Made by a program: the position numbers and the translations under genes. Below the pieces are notes generated by a model. It ran no database searches. It was not told where the DNA came from and saw nothing but the letters and a program-made list of their open reading frames with translations. DNA of 64,000 nucleotides from Palaemon carinicauda (taxonomy: Eukaryota > Arthropoda > Malacostraca > Decapoda > Palaemonidae), in the NCBI RefSeq assembly GCF_036898095.1, contig NC_090738.1:56444648-56508647 (forward strand). The letters run 5' to 3'. This document shows, in pieces, positions 1-10,239 of this stretch. How positions within the stretch are numbered: the stretch's first letter is position 1; each line of letters opens with the position of its first letter.

Positions 1-1967
1 TAGCACACTAAAAGGCTTAACTTGTTCAAAAGAACTCTTATTTAGAACCAGATATACAGTGCTAGCTCCTCATATACGGTAGATATTTATATTTTCCCAT
101 CACCCTTCCTCCTTTTTTTATAAATAGTAATGTACCTAATCGAAATTATCATAACTTATTATTCTAGATATTGTCATTAGCATCAGTAAATTTATTCAAT
201 AGCAGCATATAATATGTATAAAAATATTCTTTGACTCAGGAATGTGACTGGAGCTTCCATATTTCTAGTTATGGAATACCAACCTAAAAAGATTATGACT
301 TAAATAAACAGGGGTAAATAAACAGCAGCTGCTCCACGAGAAAACTTTAGCGAGTATATACGTATAAGGTTTCATCAAATCAATGATACTCAAAACAATT
401 CTTTTCCTAGCGAGTGAGTTTATGCATCCTGACTCATTTTAAATATTAAAATCCAGAATACCATTTCCCCTACTTTATATTCTTTCTATTCCTAAAAATA
501 AGAGTTATGCATTCACTTTTGTACTAAATAAGAAACCTCACAGGGAAAATTACTCTTTGCTTATCGATCACATGGAGAAGAGCTGTCACAAATGTCTTCA
601 CTACTAAGCTATGTATATTTTTGCCCTAATTTGAATTAACAGCCCAGCGCAAGATAAATACCAGAGCCCTTGTTATTTTAATATTAATTCCTTGACAAGA
701 AAGTAGACGAAAGTCACAACGCATTTCCAGAGATTTGAATAACTATAGATACTAGTAATATCATCATGATGTAACACAAGACAAAATATGGTGTACAGTA
801 TTAAGAAACACCAATGTTCCAATAGTTCTTTAATTTTTTGCTTAATAGTAAAGAGGACGACGGGCTGTATATGGCTCTGCAACTTTCTTATACAGTAATG
901 TAATCTGAAGTGACACTGGCACTGCAAGTATTATCAATGTTTAATTTTAATGCATCATGCTTTCAGATGACAAAGAAGTCATAGATACAGTAATTGCTCC
1001 TAAGGATCCTTGCCACTAAAGAGAAATACTTTGCAATAAGCCTTTTACAGTACTTGGATCAATTGGAAATTACTGGAATACCTTAAAAGAGGTTAATAGT
1101 TAAGGGATCTCTCCAGTTTATCCAATTGTTTCTATCTTTTCATTATAACAAATATTCTACTTGGTGAAAAGTATAACAGAATATTCTATTTAAAAAAATA
1201 TAGGATAATCTCGGGCACCGGTAACTGAGGCAGTGATAGTTTAGCAATTAATGTGAAATGGAATATGGTACCATAATAATCTATATTTAACACAGTGATA
1301 GTGTTCGGGCTTGAAATTTTTGGTAAAGATTAGTTACTAATTGAAATTTGCTACCTAGGAATATGAATTTACGTAGAGTAATTCTATGATGATGAAGACA
1401 ACGTTTCACAGTATAAAAAATTACAATATATAGTACTCTGCAAGTATAAATGAACAAAATGTAAATACTCATATTTTGAAAACAATATTATCTTATGCTT
1501 TTGTTCTTACTTTTCAAAATGAAATAAGATGTGCGCTAGCTCAACTCATACTAATTGTGAATATTAAAGACTGTTCATTTATAAATTGACTTAGCCTACA
1601 TTCATCAAAATGGTTATTGCTATTTTAGATCTGGTAGTTGGTAGCCCTTTTATGCAGTATTATATCAAGCAATGTCAATTACAGTAGTGCACTTTAATGT
1701 ACTTCGTGTATACTGGTAGGTCATTTGGAAAAAGGAAGTTTTATATTTATAAAAAATAAATGACAAAAGGTGGAAGGAAGGAAATTCATGTAGCATGCTT
1801 TTCAGTGTATATAATTAGGAATTTTAAAGATTACTTTTTATGTAAAAAAAAAATCCGAGAAAAAAACACCAATCCTTCGGCTTATTACTAGTCAATTTTC
1901 ATATAAGATACACAGTATAGTACTATATCACAGTCTAGTCTACAAAACGTGATATCTAAGAACTGCT
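1..1967. other. AT-rich non-coding stretch
   Basis: No coding signal, RNA gene or recognisable repeat is visible here. Open frames are short, low in complexity and unlike any family I know. The stretch lies downstream of the host-exon candidate, which is on the minus strand, so it could hold its 3' untranslated region; no specific cleavage signal could be singled out among the many A/T-rich hexamers. Confidence 0.6.
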
Positions 1968-2204
1968 TTAGTCCCTTGGCCGTCTAAATGCCGAAAGGGC
2001 CCTAGCAGACTCTTGTAACTGAACTCCTCCTACAGCTCCCTGTGGGCTTTCCAAGTCTTGATCATAGCTGTAAGTATTATTGTCATGAACAGATAATTCA
2101 TCCACAAGACCTTCTAAAACCCTGACTTGTGCTCCTTCTATAACATCTACTCCAGAAGATGCTCCTCTCATGTCCTCTTCCTTGCCTTCATCATTGCGCG
2201 TTAC
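1968..2204 (-). CDS. Possible terminal exon of an unidentified host gene
   Basis: An open stretch of 78 codons ends in a stop at 1968. Read on the minus strand it is preceded at 2206-2205 by an AG after a T-rich run, a plausible splice acceptor, and the codon just before the exon in that frame is a stop, so the frame must begin by splicing. The peptide is acidic and polar, with a tyrosine-containing patch (NNTYSYDQDLE) and a basic end (FRRPRD). Its GC content and codon mix are higher than the surrounding AT-rich DNA, and it resembles none of the transposon proteins in the window. I do not recognise the family. No upstream exon could be identified. It may be a chance open frame; the acceptor and the compositional contrast are the only support. 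Confidence 0.35.
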   Translation of the reverse strand, partial: VTRNDEGKEEDMRGASSGVDVIEGAQVRVLEGLVDELSVHDNNTYSYDQDLESPQGAVGGVQLQESARALSAFRRPRD

Positions 2205-3670
2205 CTATAAACAATACAGGTGCCCAGCAATCACATCAGAAACAGATATTTAAGCATAATAAATGGGATATTCCCAGGAGTTTTTAAAAGTTGCCCTGGT
2301 ATTTATTTTTCTCCCTTTGCTCCTTGTCAAAATATCAACTTGAAAATTATTTTGTCTCAATTCAAGGAACTCCTCACTGTATCATAAATTTTATCTACCT
2401 CCAATGCGAAATATCTTTTAATTTGAAAAAAGGTGCCAAAGTTATCCTTTTAAGCTAAAATCTGAATAATACTTTGAAGAGATAGGGTATGCTTTTTAAA
2501 ACCAGGGGGTAAATATCTACAGTATTTTTTGTACAGTATATTAATATAGCCAGCTACATACATCTATCTTTTCCATCTATAACTTCACATACAGTATCTT
2601 CAAAATGGACATAATACTTCAGTATGAAATTTCACTTCAGATTCAATAAAGTAGTGAACAGACTGATGATTTTGTCATATCTATAAATACTGATATATAT
2701 TTTTTATTATGATGTTCTTTGACAGTTTCTTTAACAGTTTTCATTACTATATCTATCTTCGAATAATTTTGAACCCAACGCATTTTCCTTTATTGATGCT
2801 GAAATTAAGAGTTTTTTGGATAAAAATGATTATTTTAGTATACATATTACAATTCCTTACTAAAGCATATTACCTGTACATGGTATTAAGTAATATTGCA
2901 ATAAGATCTGTAAAAGATTAGGTCTGACAAAAGACTTTCACAACCTAAACTAGCATGGAAGGAAGGAGAAGGTTATAGGAAAAAAAATAATACAAGACAA
3001 TAAAAACATTTGATAAGCTGGAAGATATTCTTAAGAAAAACTGCTCAAGACTAAGATGACATCTAACTGAGGAATGGCTACAATGGGAGAGGAGCTGAAG
3101 TGGCAACATCTTATCTATAAGTAAATGTCGGAAAAAGTGCATCATACAGGATAAGAAGCTGTAATTGTAAAAGTGACAGCAATAAAAGCAAGACAAAACA
3201 AAAGGTTGAAATATATATGGTGAAAGGAGAACTATGAATATATTTTTAATAACATTAAAAGAAAGAAGAAGGATGACCAGCAAGTGAAAATCTACTCCAA
3301 GTCACTGAGGGAAGGTATGATAAGAGGAACGGCAGGAATCACAAAGGCTTTGACAGACCGGTTAATTAAGATTTCATAAACCTCCCTAGGCCTGCTTTCA
3401 TCCTGCCGACAAACATTTGCATGTAATCATCTTTCACCCAGTAACTTTTAGAACAAGATCCATATACATGGCATTAATGTTGTATTACATTTTTTATCTA
3501 TTCACTTTAATGAGAATCTTGAGGATATCATGTTTGCTAAGTAATTGAGGCTCTCTTCTCTTCAGAGATACCATGACAAAAGTAGAGAAAAAGGATAAGG
3601 TAAAACAAGTGTCATTGCACAAACCAAGTAAATAAAACTTATAATTCAAATTTATTAACCAAGAAATAAA
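2205..3670. other. AT-rich non-coding stretch
   Basis: No supported gene. Open frames at 2709-2921 (plus) and 2945-3283 (minus) are hydrophobic and A/T-driven. The stretch would be intronic if the exon at 1968-2204 is real. Confidence 0.55.
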
Positions 3671-4000
3671 AAGGGATTTTGACGAAGGAAAAATCTATTT
3701 CTGGGCGAGGGACCTGTGCCGCCCATTGAAATGCTCCTTTTGCATCATTTCTAAGGTATATAACTGCTATGAATTACCAGAGAAAAAAGTTACATAGGAA
3801 TGCCAGGTTGAACCCAGCTCCCTCACTTATATAAGGTGTCGGTATAATACTGGGGCGTGATAAATCACAACCAGAGGTCTCACGCCATTTAGATATCTCC
3901 TCTTCAATATCCCCGTTACAGCGGGGTGCCGTTCAACACCCACCACTGAATGCTACTACCACCATCTCAACCCACGCCAACTACGTCACTCCTCATAGCA
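3671..4000. repeat. A1 3' inverted terminal repeat with 27-base extension
   Basis: About 330 bp that reads as the reverse complement of 8871-9173, with scattered mismatches. It is longer by roughly 27 bases at the outer end (from AAGGGATTTTGACG to ATCTA), which the other end lacks. An asymmetric 3' extension of this kind is also a feature of the Dictyostelium DIRS-1 terminal repeats. Confidence 0.85.
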
Positions 4001-4041
4001 CCCAAGTTTGGGCCCATTCTGGGAGGGAAGTAGAGGGAGGG

Positions 4042-4133
4042 TTCACTGGGCAGCACAGGTCTCTCGCCCAGAAATAGATTTTTCCTTCATCAAAATCCCT
4101 TTTCTGGGCTCCACCTGTGCCGCTACGTGAAAT
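4042..4133. repeat. A1 internal complementary region (ICR)
   Basis: Reads as the reverse complement of the left end (27-base extension plus GGGCGAGAGACC) directly followed by the reverse complement of the right end (TTTCTGGGCTCCACCTGTGC). The join is CCC-TTTT-CTGGG. In DIRS-1 this region is thought to template circularisation of the cDNA. Confidence 0.85.
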
Positions 4134-4557
4134 AGTACAAGAGAAATGGTCCCAAAACTTGGAACTAACACCTGAGGGGAAAGTAAATTAAAGACAAAAT
4201 ATAAAAAAAAACATGGTTTAATACAAAAGTAAATAGGGATACTGAAACCCAGTGAATGAACCATTCCTTATAAGGAAGGATAGAGAGATAAGTAACAAAT
4301 ACAGCAAAAAAATTTCAAACTATGGAAGGACATGGAAAATGCAATGTACAATAATAAGCTGTGAGATCAAATGGTAATTTACGATCCTGAAGGTAAATAC
4401 AAACAAAATTCAACTCGTGGGAGAGTAAGGCTATTTACAGACATGATAAAATAAGAGTGCACCTTACAGGTGCATCTCAGGTGTAAAACAAAACCAAAAC
4501 TAAAGTAGGGACAATAAGTAAGGCAGGTAGAAGGAAGTAGGATAGAGCAAGACCTGA

Positions 4558-5409
4558 TTATGAATCATTACTTTCAGGAGGAACCACATTCCCTGCTGCC
4601 ACTGTAGCAAATTTTAGGGCTTCCAAAGGTTTCAAGTAGTGGCATTTAAAAATTGTTGGAGACTTCCAGCCTGTATATTTTGTAAGTTAATCAAAGTTCA
4701 TGTGGTGAAAGTAATTAATAGATGTAGCTACGGCTCGTATATCATGAACGTGAGGGAATGATTTAGGGTTGGCCTGTTTAATGAAATACAGAATCTGCTG
4801 TCTGATTCCTTTCAGGGTGATGGTTCCTCCATTTTCTCTAATGAATAAGGGCCTTTTGTCAGGGGAAAGTAGAACTTCCCCTGACGAGAGAAATTCAATA
4901 TGACCTGGATCTCTAGTCAAGGCTGAAAGTTCTAATATTCTGGCGCCAGAAGCTAGGCTCATTAGGAACAAAGTTTTCCTTAATAATGGAATGTAATTAC
5001 AAGACTCGTTAAGAGTATCAGAAGCCAACTTAAGGACATCATTCAGAAACCAGGAAACTGAGCTAGGGGGAGTTGATGGTTTCAATCTGGCGCAGGCTCT
5101 CAGGATTGATGAGAAGTATGAATCTGTAAGGTCAATATTAAAACCAATATGGAAAATCTTTTTCAAGGCTGATTTAATTGTAGTAATAGTACTGGCCGCT
5201 AGGCCTGATTCAAATAGAATTCTAAAGAAGGTTACAGTCAGATTCATAGTCATCATCTCAACCTTTGAGTCCCTTAAAAACTTTGCAAGTTTCTTAACAG
5301 CCAAATCATACTGTCGAAGGGGGGATTCCCTTTTATCCGATTCTAAAAATAGGGTATTTTGAGGATCAATATCTGCACCTCTCTGAGCTGCAAATTTCAT
5401 GAAGTCCAT
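4558..5409 (-). pseudogene. A1 tyrosine recombinase, broken
   Basis: Encodes the YR that would insert the circular DNA copy. The N-terminal SAM-like part (frames around DKRESPLRQYD and TTIKSALKKIF) and the catalytic part are recognisable. The first catalytic Arg lies in ASGARILEL, the His/Arg pair in HDIR, and the Tyr nucleophile in CHYLK near 4625. Compared with the intact A2 homologue about 45 residues are missing just before FIRE, and a stop codon interrupts the frame at 4687, after which homology continues to a stop at 4558. Decay of a once-functional gene is clear. The upstream edge overlaps the end of the RNase H/methyltransferase frame, as in the other copies. Confidence 0.85.
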
Positions 5410-5440
5410 AAAGTAAGGGCACTCTGAATTTTTGAGGAAG

Positions 5441-6415
5441 CTAACACATTGCGAATTGTACTACTTGTGTTAGTATTGGATTGGGTATCTGTCGAGGGTG
5501 GAGACCCAGTTCCACCAGCAGGGGAAACCAGTTGCTCTTGGGCCAGTTGGGGGCCACTAGAGCAACCGGGCCCTTGAAAGTTCTGAGTTTGTCTAACACT
5601 TTTATCAACAGATTTATTGGTGGGAATAAATAAATTCTCTCCCAAGTGTTCCAGTCCAATGACATTGCGTCTGTGGCGTAAGCCCGAGGGTCCAGGTTGG
5701 GGGCTACGTAGCACTCTAGTTTTTGGTTGGACTCTGTTGCAAACAGGTCTATCTGGAGACCCGGGACCTGAGACAGGATCCATTTGAATGATTTCCGGTC
5801 CAGTGACCACTCTGACTCCGGCGGAGTCGTTCTCGAAAGTGAGTCCGCCACTACATTTCGTACTCCCGCTAGATGGACTGCTGACAGATGCCACTGATTT
5901 GATGCTGCCATGGAAAATATTGCTAACATCACATGGTTGATGTGACTTGACTTGGAACCCCCTCTGTTTATGCAGTGGACTTTGACTTCGCTGTCTAGAA
6001 CCAATCTGATATGATGGTTCCTGGCTGGAGCCTGTCGTTTTAGGGTTAGGAATACCACCATGGCCTCTAAGACATTGATATGGAGTTGGGGGAATACTGT
6101 CGACCATAGTCCTTGGACTTTCCTGTACTGGGAGTATCCCCCCCAGCCTGTTAAGGAGGCGTCTATGTGAATGACCAGTTTTGGAGGTGGATACTGTAAA
6201 GGAAAGGATTTTGCCAGATTTTTTACCTTTGTCCATGGCTGAAGTCTTTTCCTCAGAATTGGTGGAAGTCGAGCTCTTTTGTCTCGATATTTCTCGTTTG
6301 ACCTGGAGCGCCATACTCTGTTTATATCTTTCAGTCTGGCCTTCAGTACTATATCTATTACCGAGGCAAACTGGAGGGCACCCAGGATTCTCTCTTGATT
6401 TCTCCTGGACGTCAA
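5441..6415 (-). pseudogene. A1 RNase H and methyltransferase-like domains
   Basis: Second half of the RT polyprotein. The RNase H motif IHIDASLTGWGGYS lies about one third of the way in, followed by the DSEVKVHCINRGG and HLAGVRNVVADSLSR motifs typical of DIRS RNase H. The final third begins at QIDLFATESNQKL and contains LFPPINLL, the part of DIRS polyproteins related to phage-type adenine methyltransferases; the catalytic-site prolines are kept but the residue before them is Phe. The frame is separated from the RT by a frameshift near 6420-6500. A second frame across the same bases (5397-6638) is also open and is discussed under overlapping frames. Confidence 0.8.
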
Positions 6416-6499
6416 TTTGTCCTTGAGAAAACGTCTTGTGTTCTTTGCTATTTCTGTCCTCTTGGCTGTTGGGAGACGTAGCGTGTGGGAACGCAGATC

Positions 6500-7390
6500 T
6501 CATTGTAATCCCAGCCATTGAAACTTGGTCTTTGGGACTAGGTGAGATTTCTCGAAGTTGATCTGGAACCCCAACTGTTGTAGGAACTTTATCACTTTGT
6601 TTGTTGCCGTGAGGCAGTTCTCGACGCTGTTTGACCAAATGAGCCAGTCGTCTAGGTAAGCTACTATTTGAATTCCTTGGGTTCGTAATTCTTGGATTAC
6701 CGTCTCTGCCAGTTTGGTGAATATCCTGAGTGCTATGTTAAGTCCGAATGGCATTACTTTGAATGCATAAGCTTGGTTGCCTAGTTTGAAGCCTAGAAAC
6801 GGACGAAAATGCCTTGCTATCGGAACGTGATAGTAAGGATCTGTAAGATCTATAGAGGTGGTGACGGCCCCACGGGGAAGTAAGGTCCGCACCTGAGAGA
6901 CGGTTAGCATGTGGAACTAGTCGCATCGAATGTAAGAATTCAGATGAGACAGGTCCAAGATTACTCTTCGCTTGTCTGAGTCTTTCTTTGGCACGCTGAA
7001 CATGCGACCTTGAAATTTCAAGTGTTTTACCTCTTTGACTGCATTCTTTTGTAATAGATCGTTTGCGTATAAGACTAGCTCCTCTGTTGGAAGTTGATGG
7101 AAACTGGTTGGTGGAGGGGGCCCTTCTATCCAACTCCACCCCAGACCTTTGGAAATTATGCTGAAAGCCCAATTGCTGAACGTCCAACGGTTTCGAAAGG
7201 TGTAGAGTCTTCCTCCTACCCGAGAGTTCTCAATGATTCCCTGCGGATTTAACTCCTCGGCCTCGAGAAAGAGTCCTTCCGCTACCTCTTTTGCGAAAAG
7301 TCCCTCTCGCACCAGAGACTCTGGCACGTTGGTAACCCTGGAACGCACCCTGGGTTTCATAGTTGGGGTTAAAAGCAGGGAAAGTAGCAT
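6500..7390 (-). pseudogene. A1 reverse transcriptase domain
   Basis: The RT frame runs from VGGRLYTFRNRWTF through FSVPKKDSDKRRVILDLS (motif 1-2 region), LPRGAVTTSIDLTD (motif A), FKVMPFGLNIA (motif B) and AYLDDWLIWS (motif C with the YLDD catalytic aspartates, near 6640-6670). A stop codon around 6911-6916 splits it just after NSYIRCD, and the frame is lost after about 6500. The catalytic aspartates survive. It sits directly downstream of gag with overlap, and RNase H follows. Family-A RT is close to the intact B copy at 19658-21574. Confidence 0.85.
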
Positions 7391-7800
7391 AGGAGGTAGT
7401 TGCTACCTGGGCCTGAGGAACCAACACATATTGCTGCTGAGGTTGTCCTTTTGAAGTGGAGGGCGTTACCGCGATAGTCTGAACTAGTTGTTGCGACTGC
7501 CGGTTTTGGAAGGATTGGAAAGGTCTCAGCCTCTTCCTACCTCGAGATTGGTTGCTGGCAGGCTCAAACTTGCGTTTGGGGACTAGGCCCCACCGAACCT
7601 CGAGGCTCTGATTGACTCTGGCAGCCTCACTGAGGACGTTATTGACGAGATCCTCCGGGAATAAGTCAGGGCCCCAGATTGGGGCTTTAATGAGCTTATT
7701 AGGCTTATGTCTGACAATGGCCTCAGACAGGACGTGTTTACGGCAACGACGTCTGGCCGCAAGGAAGTCGTAGGCATCAGACAGCAAGGGGGATAAGGGT
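7230..7800 (-). pseudogene. A1 Gag C-terminal half
   Basis: Homologous to A2 and B Gag from LSDAYDFLAARRRCRKHVLSEA onward, including LFPEDLVNNVLSEAARVNQ and WGLVPKRKFEP. It ends in an RG/RK-rich tail (KRGSGRTLSRGRG) likely to bind RNA. The stop at 7230 overlaps the start of the RT frame. The same open frame continues upstream to 8204, but that part matches leader DNA rather than Gag, so the front of gag has been lost by deletion near 7800. Gag would form the cytoplasmic particle with the element RNA. Confidence 0.7.
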
Positions 7801-8328
7801 ATGAGGTGCCATACACCAATAGAGGGAGAGGGAGGAGCCAGCGAGAATTGGCCAATGGTGGCTCGAGGCGATCGTGTGGACGGAGGAAGGACAGGAGTAC
7901 CAACCTGTCCAAACAGAACCACGTGATAACAAAATGGAATGATCATAAACGGATAATAAAAATAAAGTAAAATAATGTAACGAAGAACTAGGCATGCACA
8001 AGCTAAATAAAGGTAGTAAGAGAGGGACGCAGGGGGAATGGCAGGGAAAGAATGAATAACAAAGCCGAGCCCTCCAGCGCGGGTAGGTACCGAGCTGGAC
8101 AGGGGGGCCAACACAACTTCTAGATCGGGTAGATGCCGATTGGTAGGAACAAAACTAGAATAAAAACTGCCAAGCGAGAGTCCCACTCGAACTAAAGGCG
8201 TCAAATCTTAACTAGGTGGTAATATGAAATAAAAACTTAAATAAAAAACACCATAACGCAGTAGTAAAACCTTCCAGGTACACGCCTCGAAGGGTAGCAA
8301 GCAAGCCAAAACCTGAAGTTCAAAAGCT

Positions 8329-8545
8329 ATGATACATACATACATACATATACCAAGGCACTTCCCCCAATTTTGGGGGGTAGCCGACATCAAAAAAAAA
8401 AAAAAAAAAAAAAAAAGAGGGGACCTCCACTCTCTACGTTCCTCCCAGCCTAACAAGGGACTCAACCGAGTTCAGCTGGTACTGCTAGGGTGCCACAGCC
8501 CACCCTCCCACATTATCCACCACAGATGAAGCTTCATAATGATAC
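8329..8545 (-). mobile_element. 5'-truncated RTE 3' end, with target-site duplication
   Basis: Positions 8336-8538 match the 3' untranslated end of the LINE at 25258-28471 almost throughout. The left end is a short tetranucleotide run (ACATACATACAT), as in RTE tails, and an A25 run sits at 8392-8416. The 7-bp direct repeat ATGATAC lies at 8329-8335 and 8539-8545. It was inserted into the leader of A1, so it is younger than A1. It could also be a SINE sharing the LINE tail. Confidence 0.75.
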
Positions 8546-8756
8546 GTAACATAATATCAGAATAGAAGGTGTTAATCGGTAAAAAGCTCCAGCGTAACAG
8601 GTTTAAAATGAATAAAAATTAGTATAGAAGACTAATTGTAAGGCGTTAAGAACGAGCGAAGGAGGTAGCAAGCCAACCATCGGAACTGAGAAAAAACGAA
8701 AAATCTAATAAAAGTAAAAATAAGGGCAATGCTACCTCCAAAAGCTCAAAACTCAT

Positions 8757-8801
8757 AGATCTAGTACTTAACTTGGATGAGGAAACTTGGGAATCCGACA
8801 T
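8757..8801 (-). CDS. A1 gag leader exon, donor site mutated
   Basis: Fifteen codons starting MSDS and ending SKLSTRS. They align without gaps to the first gag exon of A2 (48890-48934), have the same length, and sit at the same place relative to the 5' ITR. In A2 the exon is followed by GTGAGT; here the same position reads ATGAGT, so the splice donor GT has become AT. The role is inferred from A2; alone it would be too short to call. Confidence 0.55.
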
Positions 8802-8870
8802 CTCGCACTAGAGCAGGAGAAAAACACCGAAAAACACAGCCAAAAAAGCACAACAAACAGACGTGATGAT

Positions 8871-9173
8871 GCTATGAAAGGAGTGACGTAGCTGGCGTGG
8901 GTTGAGATGGTGGTAGTAGCATTGAGTGGCGGGTGTTGAACGGCACCCCGCTGTAACGGGGATATTGAAGAGGAGATATCTAAATGGCGCGAGACCTCTG
9001 GTTGTGATTTATCACGCCCCAGTATTATACCGACACCTTATATAGGTGAGCGAGCTGGGTTCAACCCTGGCATTCCTATGCAACTTTTTTCTCTGGTAAT
9101 TCATAGTAGTTATATACCTTAGAAATGATGCAAAAGGGGCATTTCACGGAGCGGCACAGGTGGAGCCAAGAAA
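8871..9173. repeat. A1 5' inverted terminal repeat
   Basis: About 303 bp, the reverse complement of 3698-4000. It ends CACAGGTGGAGCCAAGAAA; family consensus from the ICR suggests CCCAGAAA, so the last bases carry a substitution. The promoter of the element should lie here, but no specific motif could be assigned. Confidence 0.8.
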
Positions 9174-9537
9174 TGCATTATTTTCATTTGGAATGGAATA
9201 TTAAACTAAACCTCTCTAATGGGATTTATGAATATAGGCCTTAAAGCCTGGCATTGGGTTATGGAGACCATTCAGTGCCCTTGTTTAACTGGCAGAAACT
9301 CCATAGCTGGATGATTAAGTAAAAGGTATAGAGATTGGACAGCAAGATGAAAAAAAAAAACGGGAAGGGAGGTATAGTAGATGGTTAAAATGCGAGGACA
9401 GCTAGGGGCTAAAAAGGACACTGCAAAGTCCTTCTGGGTAATGCTATAGTGCACTGCTTGAGGTGCAACATAAGCTTTACCCCTTCACATGTTCAGTATG
9501 GAGGGTGATGGTTAAACAGCTGATGAAAAAAAAAATC
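9174..9537. other. No feature seen
   Basis: AT-rich sequence right of A1 with short A-runs; no gene or repeat assigned. Confidence 0.5.
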
Positions 9538-10013
9538 TAGCATTATCAATCACTGATTAATCAGGACAAAACTAAAAGGTAAAAATGGATCTGAATGCTT
9601 AAGATTGAAACTTGCATTTATTGATGAAGTTTGGCTATATCATACTTGAAAATTAGTCATCATTCGCTAAATAAAAAAAAAGAAGTTTTATTCTTTGTAG
9701 CCTACAGGAGTACAGTGAAAGACTTTAGTAAGGAATTATTCTGTATATCTTATGAAAAAAAAAAATAAAAGATACAATGATGAATGAAAGAAGATATGCC
9801 TTAACTAGCATTAAAAATCACTGATTAATCAAGACAAAAGTAAAAGGTAAAAATGGATCTGAATGCTTAAGATTGAAACTTGTAATTGATTGATGAAGTT
9901 TGGCTATATCATACTTGAAAATTAGTCATCATTCTCCAAATAAGAAAAAAAAGTTTTATTCTTTGTAGTCTACAGGAGAACAGTGAAATTATTCTGTACA
10001 GTATATCTTATGG
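9538..10013. repeat. Two-copy tandem duplication, period about 268 bp
   Basis: TAGCATT...CACTGATTAATCA starts at 9538 and again at 9806, and the following ~200 bases match with substitutions and small gaps up to TATATCTTATG. A non-coding segmental duplication. Confidence 0.75.
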
Positions 10014-10239
10014 TTCCATCACACACAGTTTTAAGAAATGTTCCATCATTATTTCCTTTGCAATCAAAGATTCTGTATCTAAATTGAATAGTGTGTTAAT
10101 TATGTTACAGTTGCAGTGTCGATGTTATCAAAATACTTTTTCAGCCTTTAGCTGTTTTATATCCCATCTTAACATACTGCAAATACTTCTACAAAATTAT
10201 GCTCTCAAGATAGCAAACATATTTTGGCCATCTACATAT

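Larger units (their letters stand above)
3671..9173 (-). mobile_element. DIRS-type YR retrotransposon, family A, copy A1
   Basis: About 5.5 kb on the minus strand, bounded by inverted terminal repeats (3671-4000 and 8871-9173). An internal complementary region (4042-4133) matches the reverse complement of both ends joined. Gene order in the element's direction is gag leader exon, gag C-terminal part, reverse transcriptase (RT), RNase H plus methyltransferase-like domain, and tyrosine recombinase, then the ICR. This is the DIRS plan, not the split direct repeats of Ngaro. All genes carry stops or frameshifts and the front half of gag is missing, so the copy is dead. The left flank ends in A residues and the right flank begins TGCATT, with no target-site duplication visible, as expected for this class. 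Confidence 0.9.

Noticed and set aside
3671..9173. Ngaro-type (split direct repeat) classification for families A and B
   Set aside because: The termini are inverted, with an ICR that equals the two ends joined, which is the DIRS layout.
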